64,000 bases of DNA from Allantophomopsis cytisporea (lineage: Eukaryota > Ascomycota > Leotiomycetes > Phacidiales > Phacidiaceae). The notes under the pieces were generated by a model. It searched no databases. It saw only the letters and a list, made by a program, of their open reading frames with translations, and was not told the origin of the DNA. The translations under genes were made by a program, and so were the position numbers. The stretch spans positions 62,001 through 126,000 of the forward strand of contig CP103034.1 in the NCBI GenBank assembly GCA_024752435.1. The letters run 5' to 3'. Within the stretch, counting starts at the first letter, position 1, and each line of letters opens with the position of its first letter. Positions 46,877 through 58,587 of this stretch are shown here, piece after piece.

Positions 46877-48704
46877 TTATATCACAGCTGCACCACTGTT
46901 CAACTGTCTGGGCTCACTAGCAGCCTCGAAGGTTCCATTGGGGAAACGTCTAAGTCCTTGAGCAGTAGTCGATCCCGGAACGACAAAGGTAACATTGACA
47001 CCCTTGCTGGCCAAGAAAGCTGTGGTCTCATTGCTATAACCCTTGATCTGGTCGTTTCCATATTCGAAACTGCAGTAATTGGGTGAAAGCTGGTCGTGAA
47101 GTCTGGGGGATGCTAGAGCTTCAGCAGACGTCATTCCCTGGTCGATAACGTGCCATAGGTGCTGGATGACTTCAGTGATGATACGAGATCCACCAGCACT
47201 GGCATGTGAGATGTATACGGATCCATCTGGGTACTCGACAATGGTTGGAGAGATAGATGAGAGAGGACGCTTTCCAGGCTTAATGTAGTTGGCGGATGAT
47301 GGCTCATATCCGAAAGCGTTTGTGGTACCTGGAATGCTGAAATCGTTCATCTCATTGTTCATGATGACACCAGTTTCAGGAATCATCACCTGAGAACCAA
47401 AATAGGTATTGACAGTAGATGTTATAGCGATTGTCAAGCCAGAAGAGTCGGCAGTGACAGCTGCGGAAGTGCCACTATCACTCAGGATGGCTAAGTTGGA
47501 TGGATCGTAAGAAGATACGTTAAGTGTATGATCTGGGTTGATCTGGCTTCTGATATCCTCGGCATTTGATTCACTAAGCATCTCTCTTTGATATTCAGTC
47601 ATGTTTGACAAAAAGCTTGCATCTCCAAGCAGGGTACGTTCACCATACGCGAAACGCATAGCCTCATTGAGGTAGAAGGTGGACATATTGAGTGCACTCG
47701 GAGTCGACATGTCGTAACCCTCAACGGTTTTGAGAGTCGAGAGAACTACAGCTCCACTGGAAGGTGCTGATCCACTCCTGATCTTGAAACCACGGTACTC
47801 GATGTAAGAAGGTTCGCGAATAACAACCGAGTAGTTGGCCAAATCAGCGAGAGTCATGGTTCCCTGATCGGCTTGAAGAGCAGTCACGGTAGCATTGGCG
47901 AGGGCACCGTGATAGAAGACATCCACGCCATATTCGGCGATTGACTCAAGGGTATTGGCGTATCGCTTTCGCGTCATAACGTCGCCAAGCTGGACGAGCG
48001 TGCCGTTCGGAGCAAAATCAATTGCCCAAGTCTCATCCTCAACTAAGAAGTTCGAGCTTGAGGTTGCTGAGGCCATGTATCGAACGAGGTCAGCGGTGAC
48101 ATTGAAACCGTAACGAGCGAGGTTGACGGCAGGAGTGACGAGTGTTTTCCAAGGCAAAGAGCCATAATTTTTGTGTAGATGTTCGAGTCCTCGAAGCTCT
48201 CCTGGTACACCACTAGCCAATCCTCCGTAAAGACTAAGATCGGTGTCGTTGTTGTACATGGTTTCGAAAGCTGCTGCTGGGGCAGTCTCTCTGAAGTCGA
48301 TGAATTCGTATGAGCCATTGGCGCCACGAACCAACATGAATCCACCACCTCCGATACTGTTCTAGTTGTCAGTCATTGGCCAATCTGATTTCTTTTACCT
48401 TGGAGAACTGACCCTGAGTGGTACATTCCAATTACGCCCACGCATAACTGAGTAGCTACCAACTGTACCGCATTAATACCGGGTCCATTCGTCAGGTCCG
48501 CAATAAACTTACGGCGTCTGCTGCATTGCCACCTTTTTCGAGAACGTCAATACCAATTGATGTACAGACTGCACTCTCGCAAGCTACAGCACCGTGTTTG
48601 TTTGACTCAATAGCACTTCCATTCTTGTGCAGCGGCGAAGCGAGAACAGTGGAAGAGCTGAGAATGCTGAGTCCAGCGGCGACCTTGAGAAGACTTCCCA
48701 GCAT
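46877..48704 (-). CDS. Gamma-glutamyltranspeptidase, secreted
   Basis: 573 residues in three exons: 48704-48513, 48462-48413, 48356-46877. Hydrolyses or transfers the gamma-glutamyl group of glutathione and conjugates. An N-terminal signal peptide (MLGSLLKVAAGLSILSS) ends near ASP (~23). Family blocks are VLEKGGNAADA, the GIGGGGFMLVR loop, DFRETAP, SGAPSSGAVVL-type (here SGSAPSSGAVVL), the autocleavage region SDSGTSAAVTADSSGLTIAI with the nucleophilic Thr, TSTVNTYFGSQVM, NNEMNDFS and GKRPLSSISPTI. About a dozen N-glycosylation sequons (NVT, NGT, NAT, NMS, NMT, NVS, NET) support a secreted protein. Intact. Confidence 0.92.
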
Positions 48705-50466
48705 AGTGAAATTATGTCCTTAGAGTAGCTTCGTGATGAAAGATGGCGTGCGAGAATTGAAAGAAATCAATTTCATATTTAAGGGAACAAGAGTAATCGT
48801 CGCGCCGAGGCTGAGGCTCGTCTGACGCTTCGTCCTACCTGAGATTTTCGTTATCATGTTGTTTTGGTGTCGGTTACCTAACCCCATGTTTAAAATGTCT
48901 AATATACCTTCGGTATCTTCTCGAGTGGAAGTGGCCGACAATAAAGACACAAGAGATAGGAGACGCTTTCTTATCGGTTTCCGCGACTATTGTCGTCATG
49001 AAATACCGGTTAAGTTCATCCTAAATTGCAAGGGATACGAAGCTCAATATTCGATCCCAATAACACTGATGACTTTACGGTGTTGGCAAAGAATCGTAAC
49101 GACTCGACCGTCGGCGATGCTCGCCCTTTTAATGCGTTTTCGTAGGTCAATGCAGTACAACGTCCTTCGATGACACCATTCGAGCTACACTTCTTTTGCT
49201 TCCTTTTGAATTCAATAAATCGCACTTCGCCATACGAAGATTGGAAGAGAATCTTTGGCCGTGGCGTAATGCTCCATCGGCTGTACCTTGCAGTTCAAAT
49301 ATTCCCCACAGTATATCCCTTAGTCTTGTGGGGTGGTTTTGCTCCGAGATATGATAGGCGGCGTATTCGGGTGATAGGCTGCGAACAGTATTAAATTACT
49401 AACTTATCATCAAATCAAAATGTTCACCACAAGAACAAAGATATGCATATTTCATTGAAAGCTTAAAATTTATGGACAAACAATTCTTATAATACGCCTA
49501 GGTAATGCTGCAATGTCAGATATTTATGAGGATATTACGTGGTTTTCGCTACTGTTTATTCTTATCGCATTTCCTAACACACAAAATATATACTACGTAT
49601 GCTACAGACACGACATCGAAAGCATCTACCATTTTCATCTTGCTTAAGGATATCACAATGGTCATATGTTCAATGCGAATCGTTCATTGAAAACGGTTGC
49701 AAACCACTGTGCTCTCCTATCGCTATGATTGTACCTAATTCTTGCTACCCTTTCGCATAAAATATACATAATTGTTTGTCGATCCTGTTATGAATATGCA
49801 AGGTCCACAGTTCACCGCATAATAATCCTTTGTTCTGGCATATACCATGGAAAATGCTGTGAAATACATTAAGATTAGCAAAATATTATATAAAGATTAA
49901 GTGATTTCTTTCAGACCATGACATGTTTTACACAATTTTTGTTGTATGTAAGGATATAAAAGTTTTAATTTTGCCGGGTGTGCACTTACATATTTTCAGT
50001 CCATTGTTTAAATCGATTTATAAGCTTCACGCAGAAAGCAAGTATTTTGCATAAATTGTAAGAACGTGTTATGATTACAGTCCAAGAGATAAAGAAATGA
50101 AAGGTCGAAGAAGGGAAAAAACGAGAAGAAAATCGGCAGAGCTGCTCTAACTGCTCCTCAGATACAAACTGCTCCAAATAATGACCTAAACAATTGTGAC
50201 CATTAAAAAAAACATCTCTGCCCGAACGCCGTAAACTAATTTGTAATGAGAACGGATCTCAGGAGTTTACTTCATATCTCAAGGCTACTCATAATGATTG
50301 GATGAATCGCTCAATGCGGATTGTTTGGTTTTAATCATCAAAAATCTAGTCTGTGTTCAACTATAATAATCTTTATAGCAAACGAGAAAATAAGAATAGA
50401 AAAATCAATCATGTCCACTGGTTAATCAGTTCTCGCGTCCTGTTCCGTACAAGATAAAGTCTAGAT
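48705..50466. other. Gene-free intergenic, ~1.75 kb
   Basis: No gene recognised on either strand. Frames are short and without domain features. The part next to 48704 should carry the transpeptidase promoter; 49400-50200 is AT-rich. Confidence 0.35.
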
Positions 50467-51587
50467 TTATAGCTGCGCCTTCTCAACTCGTCGTCCAGTC
50501 TCATCGAACCAGATCTTTTGTCCAGAATTCAAACTCTCTTGCAACGCACATCCAATCTTGACCGCCTGCACAGCTCCTGTCAGCTTGAAAGGAAGTTTCG
50601 TGTCATCCAAACAAGCTGCTGTAAACTCGTTGGCCTCGGTGACGAAAGCCTTCTCAAAGCGCCCGTAGTAATGCGGTGGAATCTCGCGTCTGACGCCCGT
50701 CGGCTCATATATAGTGACCAGGTTACTCATAGGCTGCGCGTTGACTTGCAGTTTACCTTCAGTCCCGATAATCTCCGTAGAGTCATCCTGACCGGCTGCC
50801 ATCATACGGCTGGCATAGAGGTAGGCGATCTTGCCTCCGTGAAACTCGACAATGCCCACAGCATTGTCGCGATCCTTGTGTTTTCGCAGTTCAGGTTGTA
50901 CCGCTGTGATTCCACTGCTGACTACTGACTTGACTACGGAGTCCTGCCCGAAGAACCACAGAGCCAGATCGATATCGTGAATTGAGCAGTCAACAAAGAT
51001 ACCACCCGAGAACTCAGCATATGCTACGAAGAAGCCCGAGGGATCAAGCATGTCACAAGTCTGTGAACGGAATATAGATGGTCGTCCAATGCTGCCTGCT
51101 TCCATTCGGTCGTAAGCATCGCGGTAACTGTCGTCGAAACGGCGCGAGAAGCCACACATGACTTTGAGATGAGGCTTCTTCTTCGCAGCATCCACGACTG
51201 TCTGGGACTAATGAAAAGATCAATAACCGTTATTCGATTCAAAGGTTCGATCATACTCACAACATCAGCACTGGTACTGAGTGGCTTTTCGCATAATACA
51301 TGTTTGTTAGCATCAATGGCCTTGATGGCCTGCTCGGCGTGCACAGTTGTCACACTGGCGACAACAACCGCTTCTAATCCCTCCTGCTTCAACATCTCAT
51401 CATAGTCGGTATAGAGGGTGACGCCGTACGGCTCAAGATGTGTTCTGGCCCAGGCAATCTCAGACAGGTCTGGAGTGCTGGCAGCTACAAGCTCAGCTCT
51501 TGGAGTACGATTGAGGAAATGAAGTGCATGACGCTTTCCCATACGGCCAAGTCCGGCAATTCCAACTTTGAGCTTTTGAGGAGGCAT
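50467..51587 (-). CDS. Gfo/Idh/MocA oxidoreductase, inositol 2-dehydrogenase-like
   Basis: 355 residues in two exons, 51587-51261 and 51207-50467. The N-terminal Rossmann fold shows VGIAGLGRMGKRHALHF (GxGxxG) and the family EKP motif HVLCEKPLST (catalytic Lys). The C-terminal sheet domain has KVMCGFSRRFDDSYRDA, SQTCDMLDPSGFFVAYAEFS and GGIFVDCSIHDIDLALWFFG, where the D..xxH motif supplies the catalytic pair of inositol dehydrogenases. Predicted to oxidise myo- or scyllo-inositol (or a similar polyol) to the inosose with NAD. It is head-to-head with a paralogue at 52624 and near a myo-inositol oxygenase, which supports the substrate guess. Intact. Confidence 0.88.
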
Positions 51588-52623
51588 TTTGTCTTGTAGG
51601 TCAATGAAAGATGATGCTAACGAAAGTGTTTGAGTATAATCTGAGAAGATGAAAGTGAGAAGAAGAAAGGGAATGCAAGAGTCATAAGGAAATGGGGCTT
51701 CTCATAAACTTGCGTATGCGCCAGAGGATTTATTCGGCTGCAGGTCTGAGGCGGAACTGGAAAAAGGCCTTGGCCTTGAAAATACACGACATGAGATGAT
51801 GTCAAAAAGCTTTCTCCGCTGGCACGGGTAATCAATGGACTATTTTGATTTGTTACCTATCCTATGCTCTCGGAACAATATATGCGACCCTGGATTTTGC
51901 CTGTAGCTATTGGTGCGAATCCACTTTAGCGCTTATAAGACAACAGTAATTGGTCACGAAATGTGTGGAATATCCAAAGAAATATGTCCAAGTACCATGA
52001 TGTTTTTCTGTGGAGCTTGTGGGGCGGAGATCTGGGGGTTATGGGGTTATGGGGTTTAGGTTCGGATCACATTGGGTGTGGAGTAAATCTTGCCTCATCT
52101 GGACTTCTCGAAATGGCAATTTTCGAGTTCAACTAGCTTCGGTTGTATCCGAAAATGGAATGGAAACTGGAATTGTACCGAATGGACACAATTACTCTGA
52201 GCTCCTAAGACCAGCTTCATCTTTCAGTCACATGTGGATACGAGCGTTGGAGAGAAGACAGTCTCCCAAGTCCAGGTGATGTTCAAATGCGGGGTCTATG
52301 CTTAATTGCGGTATCCGATTCCTTCACCTTCATGCAATCTCAGATGCAATCAACTTAGCAATTTTTATACGGTATTCTATAAAGCCAACGTCCTATGTGT
52401 ATGAGAATGCAATTGTAATTGCGGTATCCCCTTTAATTGCGGTATCCAAGAACTTCATTTTTGTCCATTTTTGGCTTATAAGTATGGCTAAGTGTATGCT
52501 CATTTTGAGAGGGTCTTCTCATCAAACCGACTATTTCCGAACCAAATAACAATACGATTCAAAACAAAAAGGAATTTCTTCATCAAAAATCTTATCTTTG
52601 AAATTTCCTACAAATCAAGCACA
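51588..52623. promoter_or_regulatory. Shared divergent promoter of two inositol-dehydrogenase-like genes
   Basis: About 1 kb separates the two head-to-head paralogues with no gene between. It holds three copies of a 14-15 bp repeat near the right-hand gene (listed separately). Divergence from one intergenic region suggests co-regulation. Confidence 0.5.
52302..52447 (+). promoter_or_regulatory. Three copies of (T/G)TAATTGCGGTATCC
   Basis: TTAATTGCGGTATCC at 52302-52316, GTAATTGCGGTATCC at 52415-52429 and TTAATTGCGGTATCC at 52433-52447, all on the plus strand. They lie 177-322 bp before the ATG at 52624. The last two are only 3 bp apart. The core GCGGTATCC could be one half of a zinc-cluster (CGG-type) regulator site. 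I did not notice it elsewhere in the window. Confidence 0.45.
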
Positions 52624-53758
52624 ATGCCATCCTCTCAAGACATTCGTGTCAAAATTGCAGTCGCAGGCTTAGGCCGTATGGGCAAACGCCATGTCCGTAC
52701 CCTTCTCAAGCGCGTACAGCATGCGCAGGTCGTAGCTGTCTGCAGCACGACTCCTGAAGAACTTGAGTGGGCACGCAAAGAATATGCTGACGATGGCATC
52801 ACTGTATATGAGGATTTTGCAGCCATGATTGCTCATAACGGTTTGCAGGCTGTGTGGATTTCTACCAGCACCGATGTGCATGCGTCGCAAACTCTAGCTT
52901 CCATTGAAAAAGGTCTTCACGTGCTTTGTGAGAAGCCATTGAGTACAAATATGGACGAAGCCAGACGGGTGGTGGACGTTGCAAATGCACACCCCAATTT
53001 GAAGGTCATGGCTGGCTTCTCTCGACGATTCGATGCCTCGTAAGTTCCCCATGAATATTTTAGCTTCTTGAGGGTGATCAATTATTAATAAAGAACGTAG
53101 ATACCGCGATGCCAAATCCAAAGTTGATGCAGGCAAAATAGGCCGTCCCTTCCTTGTGCGCTCTCAAACCTGCGATCTTCTCGACGAGACCGGCTTCTTC
53201 GTACGGTATGCGGCAAAGAATGGCGGCATGTTTGTTGACTGCTGCATACACGACATTGATCTCTCCATGTACTACCTAGGTAACCCTCAACCAAAGGCAG
53301 TGTGGGCGGCTGGCACCATCACCCATCATCCCGAGCTTGCTGCACTTGATGATGTGGATAATGGGGTTGGCATCGTGGAGTATTGGGGTGGGCAGTTAGC
53401 ATATTTCTACTGCAGCCGTACGCAGGCACATGGCCACGATGTGTGTACGGAAGTTACAGGAACCGAAGGTAAGGTCATGGTAAATGTTGTGCCACAGTTG
53501 AATCTTGTGAAGATTGCTGGAAAGGCAGGGATTGAGAATGAGGTGCCACCGGAGTATTGGCAGAGATTTGAGGATGCGTTCGCTACCGAGGCGAATGAGT
53601 TTATTGAGGCCATCTTGGGAGACAAGGAGGTTCCTGTCAAGCTCGAGTTGGGACTTGCATCTCTGAAGATTGGCTGGGCACTACAAGAGGCGTTGCTTAC
53701 TGGGAATAGAATCAAGTTTGACAAGAATGGGAACAGAACAGAGAAGAGCCAATTGTAG
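52624..53758 (+). CDS. Gfo/Idh/MocA oxidoreductase, inositol 2-dehydrogenase-like (second paralogue)
   Basis: 357 residues in two exons, 52624-53039 and 53101-53758. Same architecture as the neighbouring minus-strand gene: VAGLGRMGKRHVRTLLKR, HVLCEKPLST, KVMAGFSRRFDAS, SQTCDLLDETGFFVRYAAKN, GGMFVDCCIHDIDLSMYYLG, and the near-identical ending NRTEKSQL against RRVEKAQL. The two proteins align over their full length but are clearly diverged, so the duplication is old. The intron position differs (after SRRFDAS here, earlier in the other). They may act on different inositol isomers or as oxidation/reduction partners. Intact. Confidence 0.88.
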
Positions 53759-54388
53759 TCAGGTCTCACGTAGGCGATCTCACCAAGGCGATTCTTGAAT
53801 CTATTGCTTCTACTCGCGGGGAATATACTTTTAGTTAAGCTCGAGATTATACCATAATCATGATAATTTCCCGCACCATCAAACACTTGTCAACATATGT
53901 GATCAATATGCGTATCTAAATTCAGTTCACAAACTTGCTGCACGTTCAACACCGTAACAATATCGAGGACGACCATATGTTCTATTACTTTGAGTCTTCA
54001 AGAGTTCAAAGACGAGACTATCAAATTATTCGACAAAAACCAAGTGCGAACCAAAATTCAGCTCAGCATAGGTCTGATTGCCAGTCGCACTTGTCGATCT
54101 GTCAAAATACCATCTTACTCGGGTCTTGAACTTAGCTACGCTTGTCTATTAAGTACGATTTAGAATTCTGGGACAAAAGAAAATGCTTAAAGCAGGAAAC
54201 ACCGATAAATGACCAAATCATACTCGAATCTATACGTCGGAGACTTGTAGTCCTATAAAACAGAATAACCTTTAGGTACTTATGGTATACTTGTATCATA
54301 TATAGAACTTCAAAACAATCGCTTCAGACAGAAAAATCGACCCGATCTAGCGCTCGACAGTGCTCAATCAATATCCTTCAGCACATTT
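53759..54388. other. Convergent intergenic
   Basis: About 630 bp between the second dehydrogenase (plus) and myo-inositol oxygenase (minus). No gene or repeat recognised. Confidence 0.35.
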
Positions 54389-55395
54389 CTACCACTTGAT
54401 AATCTTCGTTGGGAAGAACTCGTCAATGAGCTCCAAATAGTATGGCTAGACGGGAAATGTCGTTAGTTCATATTAATCATTATGGTTTGGAGGATTTAAT
54501 ATACCTTTAGCTGCTCAACTGTCGGTACATCATCGCTCTTAGAGTAGAGATCATATGGGTTGAAAGCTTTCACAGCTCGCAAAGCAATCTCGTCCTTTTC
54601 ATTCATGAATTCTTTGTATGCACCACCACTGTGCCAGGGATAGAACGAGTGGTAGCGGATCATAGCAAGAGCTTCTTCGGGAAGCGTGCTCTGATCTTTC
54701 ACAACGTGATACAAATACTCGTCATGACCCCAGCTTAACATGATGTTATCCAGTCCACAACCAGGCGTATAAATGCCGTATTTGGTGCTGTAGATGGGAT
54801 CCTCGTAGTCGGGATTGTTGATGAAAGTATCAGGATAGATTATAGCCTTATCAAAGGCACACCCAACGGGAAATGTGTCACCAACGACATCCCACTGACC
54901 ACGAGCATCATAAAAGAAAAGAAGCTTGCCCAAGTCATGAATCAAGCCTGTGAGCTGCATCCATCTTGGCTTTCCATCTCGGCGGATAGCCTCAGCCGAC
55001 TGAAGCAGATGCTCGATCTGACTGAGGCTGGTATCAGGATCGGACTCATCAATCAATGAATTGAGCTTCTCCATGGCATCCCAAACACTCATCTCAGCGC
55101 GCACTTTGAACTTGAAATCGTTGCGCGCCTTGAGATTGTATGACACGGTCTGCTTCTCATGCTGCTCGCGATAGAAGTTCTTGACGCGGTCGCACGCATC
55201 CTCATACTGCCGGAACTGTGTCTTGTCCTTATTTGCGTCGAACTTCGACTTCGCTATCATGTCGCGCTCCTCCTGCTCGCGCTTGAGATTGGCCTTCAGA
55301 ACATTCACCGTATCGATTTGATCAGACGTCTCCTCTAATGCTACACCATCGCGCGAGGCGGCAGGAGGGGAGTCATAGATTGCTTCTGGTGCCAT
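54389..55395 (-). CDS. Myo-inositol oxygenase (MIOX)
   Basis: Di-iron enzyme that cleaves myo-inositol to D-glucuronate with O2. 315 residues in two exons (55395-54505, 54445-54389); the short second exon encodes the family C-terminus PYYLELIDEFFPTKIIKW. HD-fold ligands are visible: DAMEKLNSLIDESDPDTS, QLTGLIHDLGKLL (HD pair), WDVVGDTFPVGCAFDKAIIY, SWGHDEYLYHVVKD and IRYHSFYPWHSGGAYKEFM (further His ligands), and DLYSKSDDVPTVEQLK. Length suits the family (human 285) with a longer charged N-terminus. Neighbours are inositol-dehydrogenase-like genes and an inositol-type transporter. Intact and confident. Confidence 0.95.
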
Positions 55396-56917
55396 AATGT
55401 GGGATGCACTTTGTGAGTATTGCAGAGTCTATGTACAAGAGGCAATGAGAGTCAATTGATATCAGATAGAAATGCGATGATGAGTGAGATAAGCTTTCGG
55501 CAATTCTACATGCTCTTCTACCTATACGTCGAGAGCGGCGCGTCGTTTTATACACCAAGTCTCCATGATCCTTCGCCATCCATCCAAATCTGGTCACAAC
55601 TGAGTTCTGTACATCTGAGAGTCCCTTATCACCCCCAAGCTCGAATCGTTTCCCGTCTCACACGACGATTCTCCTAGTAGCGGGAATATTGTGCTACAGC
55701 CCAGAGTTTGAGGCTGTCAGACAGATCATCACGGAATACCCAAGGCCTGTTTGCAAAAGGCAACTTCACCAAATATGAGAATCACTTTGACCTAGCGTAA
55801 TGGTGAGGATATCGAGGTGTAACATGCATTGAGTACGGGTTGGTAGGTGAGTAGATCATGATTTGTGACTCCATAGGCCGTGCTCTCGCCAACGCTACAC
55901 CCCCGCACTCCGCATTATTCCCCACCCCGCACTCCGCTTGGCACGTCGTCCAACATTGGGCAAATTACCACGTCTCATCCTAGAGCGGCAAGTTGGAAAT
56001 CAGCCTGCACAATTACCCAATAGAGATTTTACGGAACACCCGATTTGGCAACCCGATCCTATTCAGGCAGGCCTGATGCCAATCGACGGCAATTGAGCCA
56101 GCGGTAATTATCGGCATCTCTTCCAGCGGATGGACCTGTGATAAAGGGAGAATGCAGTGATATGCATACGGTTACCCGTTCCGAATAAACAAAGCTGGCA
56201 TAAACTCTAGGGTAACATTATGGGGACCGACTAATGCACGCATCCGGCTAGTTCGTCATGATGCATTTGCGGTCATGAAGCCGATATCCATATTTACTAG
56301 CTTATTGGATGGTAATCGAAGCATATATCCAAGATGGAATCTTACATTTCAATCCCAAAGGAAATACTTGTGAGAATTGGGAAGATAGGAAGCCTAGAGG
56401 TGCATTTTTTCTTTTAGCAGAAAAGCTCTTCGGCTACCTGATTGATTCTTATTGAGTACTAAGTAATGTAGCTTTGCTCGGTCCCGCTGCCATGTGGCAT
56501 AATCGCGTTGATAGTTATGAGAACACTGCCAAATTTGACCTTTGCCAATTATCATCGCCGGTAACTTGTAAGCGGTACTTGTCCTTAATGCAAAGTCAAA
56601 GGAACCTTGACCCTTTCCCCTATTTTCATCAACCAAGCTTGATCAGCAGCAGACCAACAGCCTTCACATTGCAACATCTCCCAAAAACACCCAAGCGAAG
56701 AACTCCTGATGCAAGATGATTCTTGGTTCATAGATGCTACATAAGGTATACACGCCTATTCCGAATCCAACTCCCATCCCATGGCATCCAGTGCAGCCCA
56801 ATTGATGCTTCCTAACCTATCAATGCACCTAACCAAGATAACTGTCCGTCCAGCGCACAAGCAACTCGTCCCTTCAAAACATCAAAACAGAAATCGCTTT
56901 ACAAGGATATGAACGAA
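55396..56917. other. Intergenic upstream of MIOX
   Basis: About 1.5 kb without a recognised gene, between the MIOX start and the 3' end of the transporter. It contains two copies of CCCCGCACTCCGC (listed separately). Confidence 0.4.
55901..55937. promoter_or_regulatory. Paired CCCCGCACTCCGC sites upstream of MIOX
   Basis: Identical 13-mers at 55901-55913 and 55925-55937, about 500 bp before the MIOX ATG. CCCCGC is the complement of GCGGGG and fits the CreA/Mig1 consensus; glucose repression of inositol use would make sense. Inferred only. Confidence 0.35.
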
Positions 56918-58587
56918 TCAAACAGAGTCTGCCTGCATCTTTCTGCGCAGCTTGGCTGCCTTCTGGATCTCGCGGGCCTTTTGTACACCGAAACCGTGCT
57001 GGAAAACCTCGCGAATATCCTCCAATGTCATTCCCTTGACTTCCGGGTAGCAGAAGTAGACTGCGATCCAACCGACTGTAATGAGAGTTAGCAAAGTTCA
57101 TATTGTATGTTGTAGCTCATGAGCTAGGACGATGAATACTTACAGAAACAGATAGCAGCATAGAAGCCAAATGCACCCGAAGGCGTAGTGTTCTCCATTT
57201 GTGTGAGGAAGGTGGATGCAACAATGATGTTACTGCCCCAACATGTGCAGGTGAGCATCATTGTTCCATAAGAGCGGACTTCCATTGGGAAGAATTCAGA
57301 AGATAACCAAGCGGTGTTGCCCATTCCGCTAGAGTAGAAGCCAACGTAGACAATCATACACACCAAAACAAGGTATGCGGGCCAGCCAATCTTGGTCGTC
57401 TTGAGTGTCAAGTCGTGGTTGATTGGGATCCAGTGGAAGGCAATGGCTGCAATGACAAGGAAGAGCGCCATACCCCACATGGTGCAAAGTAAGATACGGC
57501 GGCGACCAACACGATCCACGAGCATGAGATTAACAAAGGTGAAGATGAAGTTTGTTGCAGCTATGATGGTTCCAACAGCGACCGGATCTTTGAAGCCGAC
57601 GAGCGCAAAGAGCGTGGATGAGTAGTACATGAGTGAGTTAAAGCCTCCGAGTTGGGAGATGGCCATGAGACCGCAAGCCGAAATAAGAGCGCGGAAGTTT
57701 CCTGGAACGACGTACAGCTGCTTGAAGCACCACCAGCGACCCTTGCCCAAGGAAAGGCCCTTTGCCTCCTCGACGTGATTGCTGATATGGCGAACCTTCT
57801 GAGAGACCTGCTCCTCGGAGCCTCGAGGGAAGATCTGCTGAATGACAACGGCTGCAGCCTCGGGCTTGTTGTGGTAGATGAGCTGACGGGGCGATTCGGG
57901 ACAGAAGGGAAGCAGGCAGATGAGAATGAGAGCAGGTACAGCGCCGAGACCCACCATATAACGCCAACCGTTGTTAGTTTTGGCCAGAGCAGCACCAATG
58001 CCGTATGAGACGAGTTGTCCACCGGTGATGGACATGTTATCAAGACCAATCATGCGACCGCGGTATTTGGCTGGTGCAACTTCGGCGATGTATAGAGGGA
58101 CAATCATGGCTGCAGATCCGACACCGAAGCCTACAACCAGGCGGCCAACTGTCATTTGCGCAAGAGAGAAGGAGGCGGCTTGCAAGATGGCGCCTATGAT
58201 GAAGAGAACACAGCCAACATAGATTGCAGTCTTGCGACCAAAGTGGTCGGCTGTCAGACCCGCTACCACAGCACCGCAAAATGCGCCACCTGAGGTGATG
58301 GATGTGATGAGCTCCTTTTCCGATGAAGAAAGTACATGTCCTAGGTCGGTGCCGAGATATACAAGCACGGCGGAAATGATGCCTGTGTCGTAACCAAAGA
58401 GCATTCCTCCCACGCCAGCCGTTATAGAGACGAGCCAAGCAAATTTTCCTGATTGTGTTTGCTCAATTGTGTCGAGGTCTTGGTAAAGGTCATTTTGACT
58501 GATCTTGCTCGAAGAAAGGTCGTCTGAGCTGACTCTCTCAATGTGCATGGCATCGGTCTTTTGGTCTTCGTCCTTTGTGAAACTCAT
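56918..58587 (-). CDS. MFS sugar/myo-inositol transporter (ITR type)
   Basis: Plasma-membrane proton symporter of 533 residues with 12 predicted helices. Two exons, 58587-57144 and 57075-56918. Sugar-porter signatures: FGYDTGIISAVLVYLG, DHFGRKTAIYVG (loop 2-3), MIVPLYIAEVAPAKYRGRMI, PFCPESPRQLIYHNKP, GGFNSLMYYSSTLFALVGF, DRVGRRRILLC (loop 8-9) and the terminal PEVKGMTLEDIREVFQHGFG (PETKG variant). The C-terminal EDIREVF.HGFGV resembles fungal ITR inositol carriers, and the neighbours agree. An upstream in-frame TTG-led extension is not used; the ATG at 58587 starts MSFTKDEDQK. A Lys/Asp-rich N-terminal tail may be regulatory. Intact. Confidence 0.9.
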
